Part shown: one piece after another, positions 1 to 14,989 of the stretch
Layout of the letters: each line of letters begins with the position of its first letter
How positions within the stretch are numbered: the first letter of the stretch is position 1
NCBI RefSeq assembly: GCF_017591435.1
Contig: NC_059296.1
Coordinates: 29,278,869 to 29,342,868 of the forward strand
Reading direction: 5' to 3'
Length of the DNA stretch: 64,000 nt
Source: Portunus trituberculatus
Taxonomy: Eukaryota; Arthropoda; Malacostraca; Decapoda; Portunidae
Made by a program: the position numbers and the translations under genes
Notes under the pieces: generated by a model
What the model saw: only the letters and a program-made list of their open reading frames with translations
Databases searched by the model: none
What the model was told of the DNA's origin: nothing

Positions 1-870
1 ACAATTTATTTCACATTCCTAATCTCCAATACGTTATAATCTCGGCAAAACCTGAAACAACCACCACCCCCACCATCACAACCTTCTCTTTCAGCCTCGC
101 CGTCAGGATAACACACACCTCCCTACCTTTCTAACCTTCAAGCCTTTCCTATCTCGCAGTTTTCACCTTTCTCCGACAAACCAAACCTCAAACTGCCTCG
201 CTGCTTATTTCAACATGGCGTGGGGTGTTATTTTGGTTATATTCCGTTGTAATTATCATTATTAACTCCTGCTTTCCCCTGCTGACGTCCGCTGCAGGTG
301 GTGGCGTAGCTGTATCGTCCTGAGGGTGCAGCGTCGCGGGAAGGCGTGACCGGCCCTAAGTGTTATATGGCTCGTAATAGGGACTCGCTAAGCACAACGA
401 GGGTAAAACTTGTGAAACTCTATCATTACCATTATTTTTTATCATCCGCCTTTCCCTCTAGCAATCCTTTCTCTGGGTATACTCGCTTTTTGCGCCTCCA
501 CAATCTGACGTTGATTAGCACCGAGATAACAGCGATGCTTAAGTCAATCTCCATTACACTCAATAATTCACACCTGCTTCATGCCTGACTTGCTTCCACG
601 TATTTAATAAGGGAAGGTATATTATTCCCTGTAAGAAAAAGGCAAAGGTAAGGCCGAAGGGGCGAGTCTAGGAGGAGGAAAATGGCTCGTGTTCTTAAAG
701 GCTTTGTGGTCTCATTAGGACTATTTTCAAAGGCCACAGAGATAAGTAAGTAAGATTTTAATTGGTGTTTTTCTCTATTGGCGGTGTGGACTGTGGAATC
801 CTTACCAGGTTGTCGGTTGAGTCGAAAAACAACTCTGAAAATTGAATTTACAACACAAAAGGTTAAGATG
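1..870. other. Unique sequence, nothing recognised
   Basis: Mixed-composition DNA without tandem repeats longer than a few units. Open frames here are short and show no family signature. It ends at a purine-rich microsatellite. Confidence 0.5.
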
Positions 871-1115
871 AAGAAGAAGAAGAAGAAGAAGAAGAAGAAG
901 AAGAAGAAGAAGAAGAAGAAGAAGAAGAAGAAGAAGAAGAAGAAGAAGAAGAAGAAAAAGAAGAAGACGAACACAAAGACAAACAAAAAAAACTTAAAAA
1001 AGAAAGAAACGAAGAAGTAGGAGTAGGAATAGGAATAGGAGGAAGAGGAAGAGGAGGAAGAGTAGTAAGAGGAGGAGGAGGAAGAAGAGGAGAAGGAGGA
1101 ATAAGAGGAGGACCC
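871..1115. repeat. (AAG)n microsatellite with purine-rich tail
   Basis: A nearly pure AAG array runs to about 967 and then degrades into AAAG, AGG and AGGA steps. The plus strand is almost all purine. Long poly-Lys or poly-Phe frames here are translations of the repeat. Confidence 0.95.
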
Positions 1116-1451
1116 TAACGAGGCAGCCAGCTACTGAGCAGACCCAGGCAGATAGGTAAACAGATAACAGGCTGGAGAGTAATGGAGGGAGGAGGAGAAG
1201 GCAGATAGATAGGTGATAGAGACACACTGATAATTAAACAGAAAGAAAAGAGAAGGCGGACCGTAAGGGAGATCAAACCAGACGCAGTGGAAGGCGATGA
1301 AGGGATGCTGGAGAGGACTCGACTAACTGCAGCTGTGGACTGTTCCTCAAGGCGACTCAGGAACCACGAACACAACCCATTGACACCTTTCTGTTCTTAG
1401 TTTTCAAAGGGCTGGGAAAAAATAGCCACGTTAGTATGGGCACCTTTCTTA
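1116..1451. other. Purine-biased unique sequence
   Basis: Transition from the AGG-rich tail into ordinary sequence, with scattered AGATAGGT-like words. Nothing gene-like was recognised. Confidence 0.4.
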
Positions 1452-1666
1452 TTAAGCCCTTCAGTACCATGAAGCGTTTTCATATTCATTCTGCTTACTA
1501 TTTGGTGATTCTATACAGCTTCAGAAACTCATGTGAGGGATTAAAATAGTGAAGACTGTAGGTATTAATCTTCTGACCTCCATAGACTCTTCCTAATGTT
1601 AATGAAATAATCTAGTCCTACACAGATCTCAAGGTTAAAAATATGTCTCAGTATTGAAGAGATTAA
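1452..1666 (-). mobile_element. piggyBac-type MITE, copy 1
   Basis: One of seven related ~213-bp elements in the window. It has TTAA at both outer edges and inverted ends of the form CCCTTCAGTAC, and the interior matches the other copies (the TTCTGCTTACTATTTGGTGA and TTAATCTTCTGACCTCCAT blocks, in reverse orientation). No transposase frame is present, so it is non-autonomous. Assignment to the piggyBac superfamily is inferred from the TTAA edges and CCC/GGG termini. Confidence 0.8.
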
Positions 1667-2233
<567 letters not shown>

Positions 2234-2299
2234 TTTGGTCGAGGGGAAGTAAAAAAAAGAAAATAAGCCCACTGAGGATGACACTTTCTATAAAAAGAA

Positions 2300-2533
2300 A
2301 AGGAAGAAAAGAAGAAGAAGAAGAAGAAGAAGAAGAAGAAGATGATGATGATGATGAAGAAAAGAAGAAAAAAAATAAGAAAAAAGAAAGAAGAAAGAGA
2401 AGAAAAAAATGAAAAAAATCAAATAACTAATGAAAGAAAGAAAACAACGAAGAAAAGACAGAGAGGAAGAAACATCATGAAAACAACTACCACCACCATC
2501 ATCACCACCACCACCACCACCACCACCACCACT
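2300..2533. repeat. Compound GAA / GAT / ACC microsatellite
   Basis: (GAA)n at 2311-2340 passes directly into (GAT)n, then an impure A/G tract, then an ACC/ATC array at about 2488-2533. Glu/Asp and Thr/His homopolymer frames derive from it. Confidence 0.93.
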
Positions 2534-2904
2534 CACAACAATGACAACAACAACAACAGTCACCCAGGAACGGTACCGTCACGTGAATACCAAGCAACTG
2601 ACGGAGGAAAACAGAAAAATGCTAGGCCTCCCAAACCTTCCTGCCAGAGATCACTGTTGGAAGGAGCGGGGCGGGACGGGGCAGGATGGGAAGGAGCAGG
2701 GGAGCAGCAGCGGAGACCCAGCGATCCAGCGCCTCCCATGGTGGGCGGCGGAGGGACCTGGTGGGCGGCCCGACGGTCCACAACCCGCGGGGAGACTGTC
2801 CTCCCGGCCCCACCACCTCGCTTGTCACTGTCTCCACTCATTAGCTCACCTCAGCCTCAGCGGTGGCCTGCCCGACTGGAAGGAACCGGGGAAAGTGAAT
2901 CGAC
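2534..2904. other. GC-rich unique sequence
   Basis: A G/C-rich stretch with several overlapping open frames on both strands, which is the pattern of stop-poor GC-rich DNA rather than a single coding frame. No motif was recognised. Confidence 0.35.
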
Positions 2905-3620
2905 TGGAATGGCGAGGTGTGGCAGGAGCGAGGGGACACGACAGGCTGAGGAGGTGGTCTTCTCAGGGTCTACTAGTGGTCTACTGGAGTGCTGGGGAAG
3001 TGTGTAGTGAGACGGTGAGGGAAGAGGACACGACAGACTGGGAATTGGTCTTCTCAAGGTCTATTAGTGGTCTATTGGAGTGCTGGAGAAGTGTATAGTG
3101 AGATGGTGAGGCGAAGAGATACGGTAGACTGGGAATTGGTCTTCTTGGGGTCTGCTAGCGTTCTACTGGAGAATGCTGGAGGAGTGTATAGTGAGATAGT
3201 GAGCCGAGGGAACACGACGAGCTGGGAAGGTAGTCTTCTTAGAGTCTTCTAATGGTTTACTGGTGTGCTGCGGAAGTGTACAATGAGATGGTGAGGCGAG
3301 GAATCAAGACAGGTTAGGAAGGTGGTCTTCTTGGGGCCTACTTGGGGATTGAATCCTACTTGGGGAAACGAACCAAGAGTGTCTACTGAGTGGTACTGGC
3401 GAAGGGATATGGCAGACTATGGAGGCGGTCTTCTTGGAATTTACTGGATCCAGGGAAAAAGTACAGTGAAGGATAGAGGTGAGGGGAAAAGAGAGGCTGG
3501 GAAGGAAGGTATTTTGAGGTCTACGGGAAAGTTTCCTTAGGTGTAGTGAAGGGAAGGGATGCACAGATACTTTATTGGTACACGGGGGAGACGAGTGGAA
3601 CGAGAGGAAAACCAAGATGA
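2905..3620. repeat. Degenerate ~92-bp minisatellite, 6-8 units
   Basis: The word GGTCTTCTYRRGGTCTA or a close variant recurs at 2956, 3047, 3138, 3232, 3324 and 3427, with a weaker match at 3508. Spacings are 91, 91, 94, 92, 103 and 81 bp. Between them recur TGGAGTGCTGG, AGTGTATAGTGAGATGGTGA and ACACGACAGACTGGGA. The unit is not a multiple of three, so frames across it are not conserved. Confidence 0.9.
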
Positions 3621-6045
<2,425 letters not shown>

Positions 6046-6270
6046 CAATCTGACTTTCTTTATTAAACTTCCTTGCATTTCTCAAGGCTTCCAGTAACCT
6101 TGTGATGCATCAAACTTTATATATTTCCTTTAAGAATTCCAATAACCTTCTTGTAATCTTAAATCTTGATTTGTTCCGCTTTCTTTACAATTTCAATAAC
6201 CTTCTTGTAAAATGTGACTTTCTAAATCTACTTATTTATGTCTCTTAAGTTCCAATAACCTTTAAGTTCA
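6046..6270. repeat. Degenerate ~54-bp tandem repeat
   Basis: The core CCAATAACCTTCTTGTAA or a variant recurs at 6091, 6139, 6193 and 6252 (spacings 48, 54, 59), each preceded by a TTTCTTTA- or TCTTAAG-like lead. Confidence 0.75.
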
Positions 6271-6331
6271 CTGCACTTTTCTCCATCACCATTCTGAAGT
6301 GGTGAGGCAAGTCTTCAATAAAGAAAAAATA

Positions 6332-6642
6332 TACTCCCCTTCTAAGTCTTCCTTCATTTCTTAAAGCCTTCAGTAATATCTGGCTTCAATCAATCCACCT
6401 TTTCTTTCACTACAGTGAGCTTGGGACACAAAGCTTTACCATTAAGATTAAGATTCCATTGTGGATTTACATGAACTCCTGGTAAATACACTCCTTCTAA
6501 CTCTTCCTTCGTTTCTTAAAGCCTTCAATAATAATTGGCTTCAATAATTCATTTATTCATTAACTACATTGAGATTGGGACACAAAACCTTACCACTAAA
6601 ATAAAGATTCCATTGTGGATTTACATGACCTCCCTGGTAAAC
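6332..6642. repeat. 155-bp tandem duplication
   Basis: Two head-to-tail copies. The blocks CTTCCTTCRTTTCTTAAAGC, TTGGGACACAAARC and GATTCCATTGTGGATTTACA recur 154-155 bp apart. The unit shares the CTTCAATAA theme with the array just upstream, so both may come from one ancestral array. Confidence 0.9.
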
Positions 6643-6934
6643 TAGAAACATAAAAATTAATACCTTATAAATATACAATTTTTTTCTTGGTTAAATATAT
6701 CTTCATTAAGAAAGGATACTGATTAAAACCAACACAAAAAAATCTAATGATGGTGTCAATTGCTATAAATGACGCTCCAAATTGATGAAAAAGGGTGAAT
6801 ATACAAGGAGTTTTAATATCCCTCCTCCACACAGTGACGTAAGGTAAACTGACACCTTTGTTAGTACTGGTTAAGTTATTTATATGAGAGAACATACTGA
6901 AATATGGTAGAAATGCGCAAGCTGTTTGATAAGA

Positions 6935-7040
<106 letters not shown>

Positions 7041-7064
7041 ACGATAGCCCTCCATCCTCCTTCT

Positions 7065-7205
<141 letters not shown>

Positions 7206-7222
7206 CACACCTGCTCTCCCAC

Positions 7223-7225
<3 letters not shown>

Positions 7226-7278
<53 letters not shown>
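7226..7278. repeat. (CT)n microsatellite
   Basis: Perfect CT run. It is complementary in kind to the AG array about 190 bp upstream, so the two could pair as an inverted repeat. Confidence 0.97.
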
Positions 7279-7282
<4 letters not shown>

Positions 7283-7339
7283 CTAGCGGTCACTATCACT
7301 TCACCATCAGTCGTGTATGTCAGGGTCAGGTCGGACTTC

Positions 7340-7440
7340 CCTTCATCTCCCTCCTCCCCCCCTTCCTCCTCCTTCTCCTCCTCCTCTTCCTCCTTGTCCT
7401 CCTCCTCCTCTTCCTTCTCCTTCTTCTCCTCCATCTTGTC
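7340..7440. repeat. Impure (CCT/TCC)n tract
   Basis: Pyrimidine-only tract of CTC, TCC and TTC steps. It encodes Ser/Pro-rich or Glu-rich frames that are artefacts. Confidence 0.85.
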
Positions 7441-7529
7441 TATTTTCCTTAACGTTTTGTCTCAAAAGGACCAAAATTTACTCTTCGGTCACCACAACCC
7501 TAAGAATAATGTGGGATGAAAGAAGGACG

Positions 7530-7531
<2 letters not shown>

Positions 7532-7598
<67 letters not shown>
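7532..7598. repeat. (CT)33 microsatellite
   Basis: Perfect CT array. Confidence 0.98.
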
Positions 7599-7601
<3 letters not shown>

Positions 7602-8040
7602 TTATCATTTTCCAGCCAATGGTAATAATAATAATAGTAGTCTACTTCAACACAATTAAAATTTTCTTCTATAATGTGAGAAACACGAATTAACTAGCAG
7701 TGTACGTACATAATAATTACCGTCTTTCTGTTTCCTTAAGTTTTAAAAGCCTTCGTGTCGTAATAATCATTCTAGGCATTGCAATTTTCACGCCTCTCCT
7801 TCCCTGGCATTGGCTGCAAGGGATCGTGTTCCCGGTAAAGGAAGATATTGCACTTGTATACCATTATTTCCTTACAGAGTCTAAGGAAGTGTTTACTCGA
7901 TACTCTTATTGATAATCACGGGCAGGTGAGAGGGAAGTTGGTGGTGGGGAAGGATGTGGTAAATACTGAAGGGATTTTTTGAGTGTGTGTGACTAGAAAG
8001 ATTATTAAAAAGATGAAACGTTATTGGAGTCTTTTTTCTT
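7599..8040. other. Unique sequence, nothing recognised
   Basis: AT-rich DNA with a short AATAATAAT run near 7623. No gene signature. Confidence 0.45.
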
Positions 8041-8428
<388 letters not shown>

Positions 8429-8494
8429 ATTGTATAAATAGCATTTCACTCTTTTTCTCCTTTTCCTCAGCTTCCCTGCCTCATCTCTTCTCTT

Positions 8495-8498
<4 letters not shown>

Positions 8499-8549
<51 letters not shown>
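8499..8549. repeat. (CT)n microsatellite
   Basis: Perfect CT run, preceded by a TCTTC-type lead. Confidence 0.97.
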
Positions 8550-8550
<1 letters not shown>

Positions 8551-8663
8551 TACTCCCCGTTGGAGGACACACGGTATAATTTCGCCTCATATTTTTCCAG
8601 TGTTTCGGAGGTCAGTTATCGGGCCGACCATCAAGTGTTTGTGTCTGCTGGAGCCTGGCCCTC

Positions 8664-8668
<5 letters not shown>

Positions 8669-8716
<48 letters not shown>
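8669..8716. repeat. (CT)24 microsatellite
   Basis: Perfect CT run. Confidence 0.97.
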
Positions 8717-8722
<6 letters not shown>

Positions 8723-8796
8723 CCTTACAGAATATTTCCTCTTACTTCCTCTTATAGAATAGTTTTTTTTTTCCCTAAGCTTCTTTTTCTCCTCTT

Positions 8797-8799
<3 letters not shown>

Positions 8800-8877
<78 letters not shown>
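8800..8877. repeat. (CT)39 microsatellite
   Basis: Perfect CT run. Third CT array within 400 bp. Confidence 0.98.
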
Positions 8878-8882
<5 letters not shown>

Positions 8883-9040
8883 CACAGATGCTTTTCTACA
8901 GCTGATCGGGAACTGTGATAGATGAACGAGGAACTGAAGATTTTTGAGCGAGAGTAGCTTTTGTTCTGGTACATGTTTAGATCCTAATGACTGTATTTCC
9001 TCAGTGCGTTTCTCTTCCTCTGTCGTCGTAAGTGTCTCTG

Positions 9041-9640
9041 TGCTTTGAATAATGCCTTGGTGGATTCAGAGGTGTGTGAGATTTGCAGTGCTCGGTTCAG
9101 GAATGTATATGCAAATCGTTTGTTAGTACAGCTCTTGTTTCCCAGATTTTGCAGTTTTTTTTTGTTTTCTTTTTTGTTGTGTGTCTGTTTCTAAGTTATC
9201 GCTTATGTTTGTTTGCTTTGATTATTGGTTTGGTGAAGTTTGAAATTGTGAATACTACAATGTTTGGATGTAAAATGCATGTATTAGTGTTCTTTTTTTT
9301 TGTATTTACTCGCTTTATTTCTATTCTTTCTTACCATGCTCTGTTTTTTATGTGCTTTGAATATTGCGTAGGGGAAGTTCTGCGGCCTCTGAAATATACA
9401 ATAGCTAATTGCAAAATGTACATGGAATTGTTTGCTATTATGAGTTTTATCCAGTTTTACAATTTACTCGTTATATTTTTATTCCCCTTTACTCCAAAGT
9501 GCCTGTTTGGTTTGAACGTTGCTGTGGCAAAGTATTGAAGTCTACGATCTACAATACTCAGTTATGGAATGCATATACGAATCGTTTGCTCGTATTAAAA
9601 GTTTTTTTTTTCTGGGTTTACAATTGTGCTGAACGTAATG
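9041..9640. repeat. Decayed ~155-bp tandem array, about 4 units
   Basis: The phrase TGCTTTGAATATTGC or a variant recurs at 9041, 9213, 9353 and about 9508 (spacings 172, 140, 155). Each is followed by variants of ACAATNNNTNNWTGNAAAATG, then a TTTACTCGYTWTATTT-like block. ATGCATATACGAATCGTTTG near 9570 echoes ATGTATATGCAAATCGTTTG near 9103. A 151-codon hydrophobic frame at 9083-9538 lies inside this array and is best seen as a by-product. Confidence 0.7.
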
Positions 9641-11249
9641 GCCGGTAATGCGCAGCTTTGCCCTCTCGCCGTATACGGTCTTGACACTTTTTACAGATTC
9701 CTCTCGAGGCGCACCAACCTTCCTTTCCTTCCAGAGAAAATGGTAAGTGGTGTTGGTTCTGCTCAGAGAAATACGTGCAGTCGTGGTCACAAGTCGGGTA
9801 ACCTTCTGTACTCACCCTCATTGTGTGCTTTGGGTTTTGCCTCGGTGTTGAGTCTCTTGATCTGCTGACGGTGCTCTCGTAAAACTGGTGACAAATTCTT
9901 AGCAGATCAAGGTACTTAGTATGGAATAGAGAACAGGTGATTGTTTTACGTTATTCGACTAATGACCAAACTTGTTAACCACTTTATATGGTATGATAAA
10001 GAAACGATTTCATTGCGTGAAGAAATTACCGAAAAAAATAATAAATAGACTATTATAATAATTAGAATATCGTTCGATTTTCTCGTGTTTTGAAATATGT
10101 GAAAAAAGAGGTATCAGATCTGAAAATGACCAACAAGAGTGGAACTTCATTTATCTTTGTATCACACATACAATTACTTAAAGACTTTCATATGTTTACT
10201 TACCAGATAACATTCTATTCTTATATTTCCCTGTGCTTTCTATTGCTAATTACCAAATTACGAAGGATGTAGAAGTTTATCTATATCATGAGCACCTGAT
10301 GAGGAAATAAAGCGTGCAAAAACAGGGTCTTAATTAGTGTCACAGCTACAACAAACAAAACACAAAGGAATTAGACAATCATCATGCGTCTAGAATCAAC
10401 TGTACAACATAGAAAACTTGACAAAAAACAGAAGGCGTCCATACACCACCACCACCGCCGCCGTGTCCTCCTGAGGGCGTGAAGGGACAGGAAGAGCTGC
10501 AAACTATCCAGGACGAACACCGCCTCTAGTGACAACACATTAACTGTTGTAGATATGAGACACGATTATCGTCGCCTTCTCCGCCGCGTCCTTGGGCTTC
10601 GCGTGGAGTGTGTGGCAGCTCTCTGATCCTCGACTTCGCCCGGGGAAAGTATTGCCTTATTTAGAGGGACCAGGTAAAGCCTCTGTCTCGATCTCGCCGG
10701 CTGAGCTACACGCAACGCCTGCCACCTTTCCTGTCTCTGCGTCGGAACTCCTGCACCTACTGGCGTCTGATTGAGAGAGCCAGACAAAAAGGGTGCAAGG
10801 ACACCTCCCGTGGACTCTAAACCAGTGTAATAGGAAGGAAGCTTTTCTAAAGGAATGTCTGTCAGTGCGGAGTGTTGACAATCTGAGGCAATACTGATGA
10901 GAAAAATACTCCTGTTCTTCATGATTTGTGGCCTCGTAAGGACAATTTTCAAATGATATGAGATGGGTGATTTTTTTTATTTCCATTAAAGGCAGATAAC
11001 TTTACTAATTAATCTATCGTTAGAATCATATTAGCACTGGAAAAAAAATCTCTTATAACCTTCAGTATAGTCTGGTTCCAGTAGTCGAGATAAAGAGATA
11101 AACTGTTTGAAAATATGGTGTCAAAGAAGGTTTACAGCCTATGTCACCATCACCCATCGCTGCCAGCCACACCAGCATGTGATAGCAAGAGTCATCACCA
11201 GCGCCTCGCCATCAACCATCTTTCATTATGTGACTAAAAAAAATAAAAT
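9641..11249. other. Unique sequence, nothing recognised
   Basis: Mixed DNA. A GC-richer part lies at about 10430-10800, where minus-strand frames of 109-128 codons (10566-10986) overlap without domain signatures. No RNA gene or transposon was seen. Confidence 0.4.
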
Positions 11250-11251
11250 AA

Positions 11252-11286
<35 letters not shown>

Positions 11287-11370
11287 TGATGATGATGATG
11301 GTAATGATGATGGTGATGATTGTGATGATGATGATAATGATGGTGATGATGGTGATGATGGTGATAAAAA
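11250..11370. repeat. (AAT)n passing into (GAT)n
   Basis: AAT units from about 11253 switch to GAT/GGT steps through about 11365. Confidence 0.93.
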
Positions 11371-11444
11371 TAATTCTAAGAGCTATAGTAGTAATGATAC
11401 TAATACTGTTGCTGCTGCTGCTGCAGTTCCTGCTTCTATTATAC

Positions 11445-11502
11445 CTACTACTACTAACACTACTACCACTACTACTATTACTACTACTACTGCTACTACT
11501 AT

Positions 11503-11573
<71 letters not shown>

Positions 11574-11612
11574 TTACTACTACTACTACTACTACGATTA
11601 CTACTACTGTTA
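11445..11612. repeat. (ACT)n microsatellite
   Basis: ACT units with ATT and GCT interruptions. The pure core is at about 11500-11572. Confidence 0.96.
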
Positions 11613-11640
11613 CTGAAACTAATAAATTAAACAATAGAAG

Positions 11641-11885
<245 letters not shown>

Positions 11886-12239
11886 GTACTCCATAATAGA
11901 AACCAACAACTCCATAACACCGAGTCAGTAGCGACATTTGATATTGAAAATAGCTTATACTGTACTTTCTTAAATCTAGAATAAATTGATACATAGGTAG
12001 ACAAATATGGTATAAAAAAAAATAGATCAATAAATAATGCAAACCATCAACTTTATGACAAGAGGAACAAAACAGCTGACTCTTAAACTCCCAGAAAATA
12101 ATGTTTCGTTCATTCCCATGTCAGTTGTTCACGTGACTTAAGTAATTAGACTCAATCTGTTATCTTATTTGTAATCCATCCATTAGTGAGCCACACAGTC
12201 ATTCTATTTGTCACTATCATCTTGGTACAGCTTTACCTA

Positions 12240-12378
12240 TGTATATATGTATGTAAGTATTCATGTATATATGTATGAATGTATGTATGTATGTATTCAT
12301 GTATGTATGTTAGTATGTATGTATTCATGTATGTATGTATGTATGAATGGAAGCATGTATATTTGTGTGTGTGTGTGT
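12240..12378. repeat. Degenerate (ATGT)n microsatellite
   Basis: ATGT units interrupted by ATTC every few copies, ending in GTGTGTGT. The periodic ATTC suggests a higher-order unit of roughly 20-40 bp. Confidence 0.9.
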
Positions 12379-12694
12379 ATGTGTAATTCACCTCGGTCGC
12401 CTGCTGGTCAACCAGCCAGTCTTCCCCATTACGGAACGAGCTCAGAGCTCATAGACCGATCTTCGGGTAGGACTGAGACCACAACACACAACACACACCG
12501 AGAAAGCGAGGCCACAACCCCTTGAGTTACATCCCGTACCTATTTACTGCTAGGTGAACAGGGGCCACACATTAAGAGGCTTGCCCATTTGCCTCGCCGC
12601 GCCAGGACTCGAACCCGGCCCTCTCGATTGTGAGTCGAGCGTGCTAAGCACTATACTACGCGGTGTGTGTGTGTGTGTGTGTGTGTGATTCACC
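12379..12694 (-). mobile_element. tRNA-Val-like SINE with flanking duplication
   Basis: On the minus strand the head at about 12590-12664 reads as a tRNA. It has an A-box-like segment (12640-12659), an anticodon stem CTCGA/TCGAG around a loop CTCACAA (anticodon CAC, valine), and a B box GGTTCGAGTCC (12605-12615). A body of about 200 bp follows. GTGTRATTCACC at 12381-12392 and 12683-12694 looks like a target-site duplication. The element is set in GT-rich DNA. The body resembles decapod SINE sequence from memory, which was not checked. Confidence 0.85.
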
Positions 12695-12899
12695 GTTCCA
12701 TAAGTGTGCATAATGAAATATTACATACAGTACGTAAACACTGATAACTCTATGCCATTTATGCTAGTCCTATCTGGATTGGTATCTACTATAGCATTGA
12801 ATTCACCAGTGAGCCGCGCCAAAAATTTATTCCCAGAACATAATCCGGACCTCTTCTCATCTGGAAACGAAGTGAACTTAATATGCATGTAAATATGAC

Positions 12900-12912
12900 C
12901 TACTACTACTAT

Positions 12913-12947
<35 letters not shown>

Positions 12948-12972
12948 ATATTACTACTACTACTACTTCTAC
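12900..12972. repeat. (ACT)n microsatellite
   Basis: ACT units with two ATT interruptions. Confidence 0.95.
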
Positions 12973-14370
12973 ACTTACCACCACCATTACCACTTTAACA
13001 ATAACTATCACATCTACCCAACCACAGTTAATACCTCAGGGTGAAGATGGTGAGATGCCTGCCAGTCTCACCACGCCATCACCTTCCCTACAACACCTGC
13101 TCCTCATTCCTCACCGCACCTCGCCTCACCTGCGCCACTCATCACGTTACAGGCGAGGATCACAACGCCCCCAGGTGCTCAGGACGGCTGCTGATGCTCA
13201 CCAAACAATGTAAACTATAAAGGGTATGAGAGTGTGCGACGCTAGTGACGCTACGGCTGAACCCACAGAGCGGTAAGGAATCCAAATTAGAGAAGAAACA
13301 CCAGTAAGTAACAGTGTGCTGTTGAGTTAGTAGGAGAGAAGCCACACTCTCGGCGTCTCCTCTTTCTCTCACCTCTCTCTCTCTCTCAACGCCTCTCCGT
13401 TTCTCCCCCGCCCCTCGCCAGGTACACACCCCTGACCGGCACGCCCCGCCCTAAATCAAGGTAATCCCAGTAATGCAGGCGTTCATGTATACCTTGGCTG
13501 CCTCAATTACCACCAGTCGCAATCACTGCGCCGCCGCCACCGCCGAGCCGAGGTGATGACAGACATTAGCCCGCCGGCCGGCCCTCGCGTCCCCACACCC
13601 ACAAACAATAATCCTCCGCCCTAACCACCGACCCACGACGCGCAGGAGGACGCGCCTCGTAAATTCACACTAAGGCAGATCCCCGTCATTCACTCGTCGT
13701 TAGTTTTTCAGCCACCGGTTTCTGGAGCCCGAGAAAAAAAGTAGGAGGAAAAATGCTGTCCTGGGAGGTAATGCTGTGGATTTTTTTTAGTATCCAGTGT
13801 AATCTCCTCGCGTTTTATATGCTGACAAGAGGGAAGGTGTACATACAAAATGCTATTGATGAGGATGTGAGAGATTATACAGTGCGGGTTGGATTGCAAG
13901 TTTAGTCCGCCTATCACTATACGTTATTAGTCTCTCCTCTCCGCGCCTCTCAGCCCGTTGAGTGTACTGTGCTTGGGGAATATTTTGCAAGGAAACGAGT
14001 CTTGGATATGTCAGTCATTTCCCTTACGTGTTGCTGCTGTGGCTGCTGCGCCCCTCGCCTGCTGCTGCTTACTGAGTGCTTGTACAGGACAGCAGGTCGC
14101 CGAGGACTGTCTTTTGCTCTTAAAATGATTAAAACAAATTAGCGGTAAGAGTAAATAAAGGAGGATGTCTGTGAAAATGTTATGGCGCTCATGTCAGTTT
14201 AGAAAATGAAAGAAAGAATGTTTTATTACATAGAGAATTAAACAATGTAAGTATTTGCAGGAATGGAATGTTAGGTGGTGGTCTTATTGCTTTGTCATTG
14301 ACTCAGACACGATCATAATAATTCTCCTTCATTGTGCTTATTATTCCTCATCTTCACCATCATGTTATTC
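12973..14370. other. Unique sequence with GC-rich islands
   Basis: GC-rich, repeat-poor blocks lie at about 13400-13660 and 13920-14110, the second with GCTGCT steps. No supported gene. Possible regulatory DNA. Confidence 0.3.
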
Positions 14371-14735
14371 TGATATTTGCCTCATCTTCGTCACTTAGCG
14401 TCATTTAGCGAATTCCTAACTTTTCTTCTTATTTTCACTTCTTATTTTTTATTTTATTTTTTTTTCATCCTCATATTTCCTTTTCTTTCTTTTTTCTTCT
14501 TCTTTGCTATCGTCGTCGTCCTCTTCCGTCTCCTTTTTCCTCTCCCCTCTCATCCTCATTGTCGTCGTTATTGCCATTGTGCTCGCTCTCCTCTCCCTTC
14601 CTTTCGCTATCATCGTTGTCACTGTCGTCAACTTTCACTATCCAATACCACCATCACTACCACCACCACCACCACCACCTTTAGTCTCAGTTCAACAACA
14701 CACACACACACACACACACACCTTCGTCTGTAGCA
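14371..14735. repeat. Pyrimidine-rich tract, then (ACC)n and (AC)n
   Basis: T/C-rich DNA from about 14410, with CGTCGTC steps, leads into (CCA)n at about 14658-14681 and a short (AC)n at 14698-14722. Confidence 0.8.
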
Positions 14736-14989
14736 TATAACACAGACTCAAGGCGCAATGAATCAGCCTGTACTAACTCTAATACTTCGTGCTACATGAG
14801 TATACTTTCCGTGTCGCCCGTGCACTGAAACCTATCGCGTGGAAATGACCGAATCTATCAAGAGGTAGAGAAAAAAAAAAAAAAATGTTTCCTCTGGCAA
14901 GTTTTTGTGGCGGTGGACAGAGTTGTTACTGGAGCTATTTGTGGAAGCTAAAATATTGCCAACTGATATGATAAGGATTAGAGTCTTGC

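Noticed and set aside
9083..9538. 151-codon hydrophobic plus-strand frame
   Set aside because: It lies within a diverged ~155-bp tandem array, is T-rich, and has no motif.
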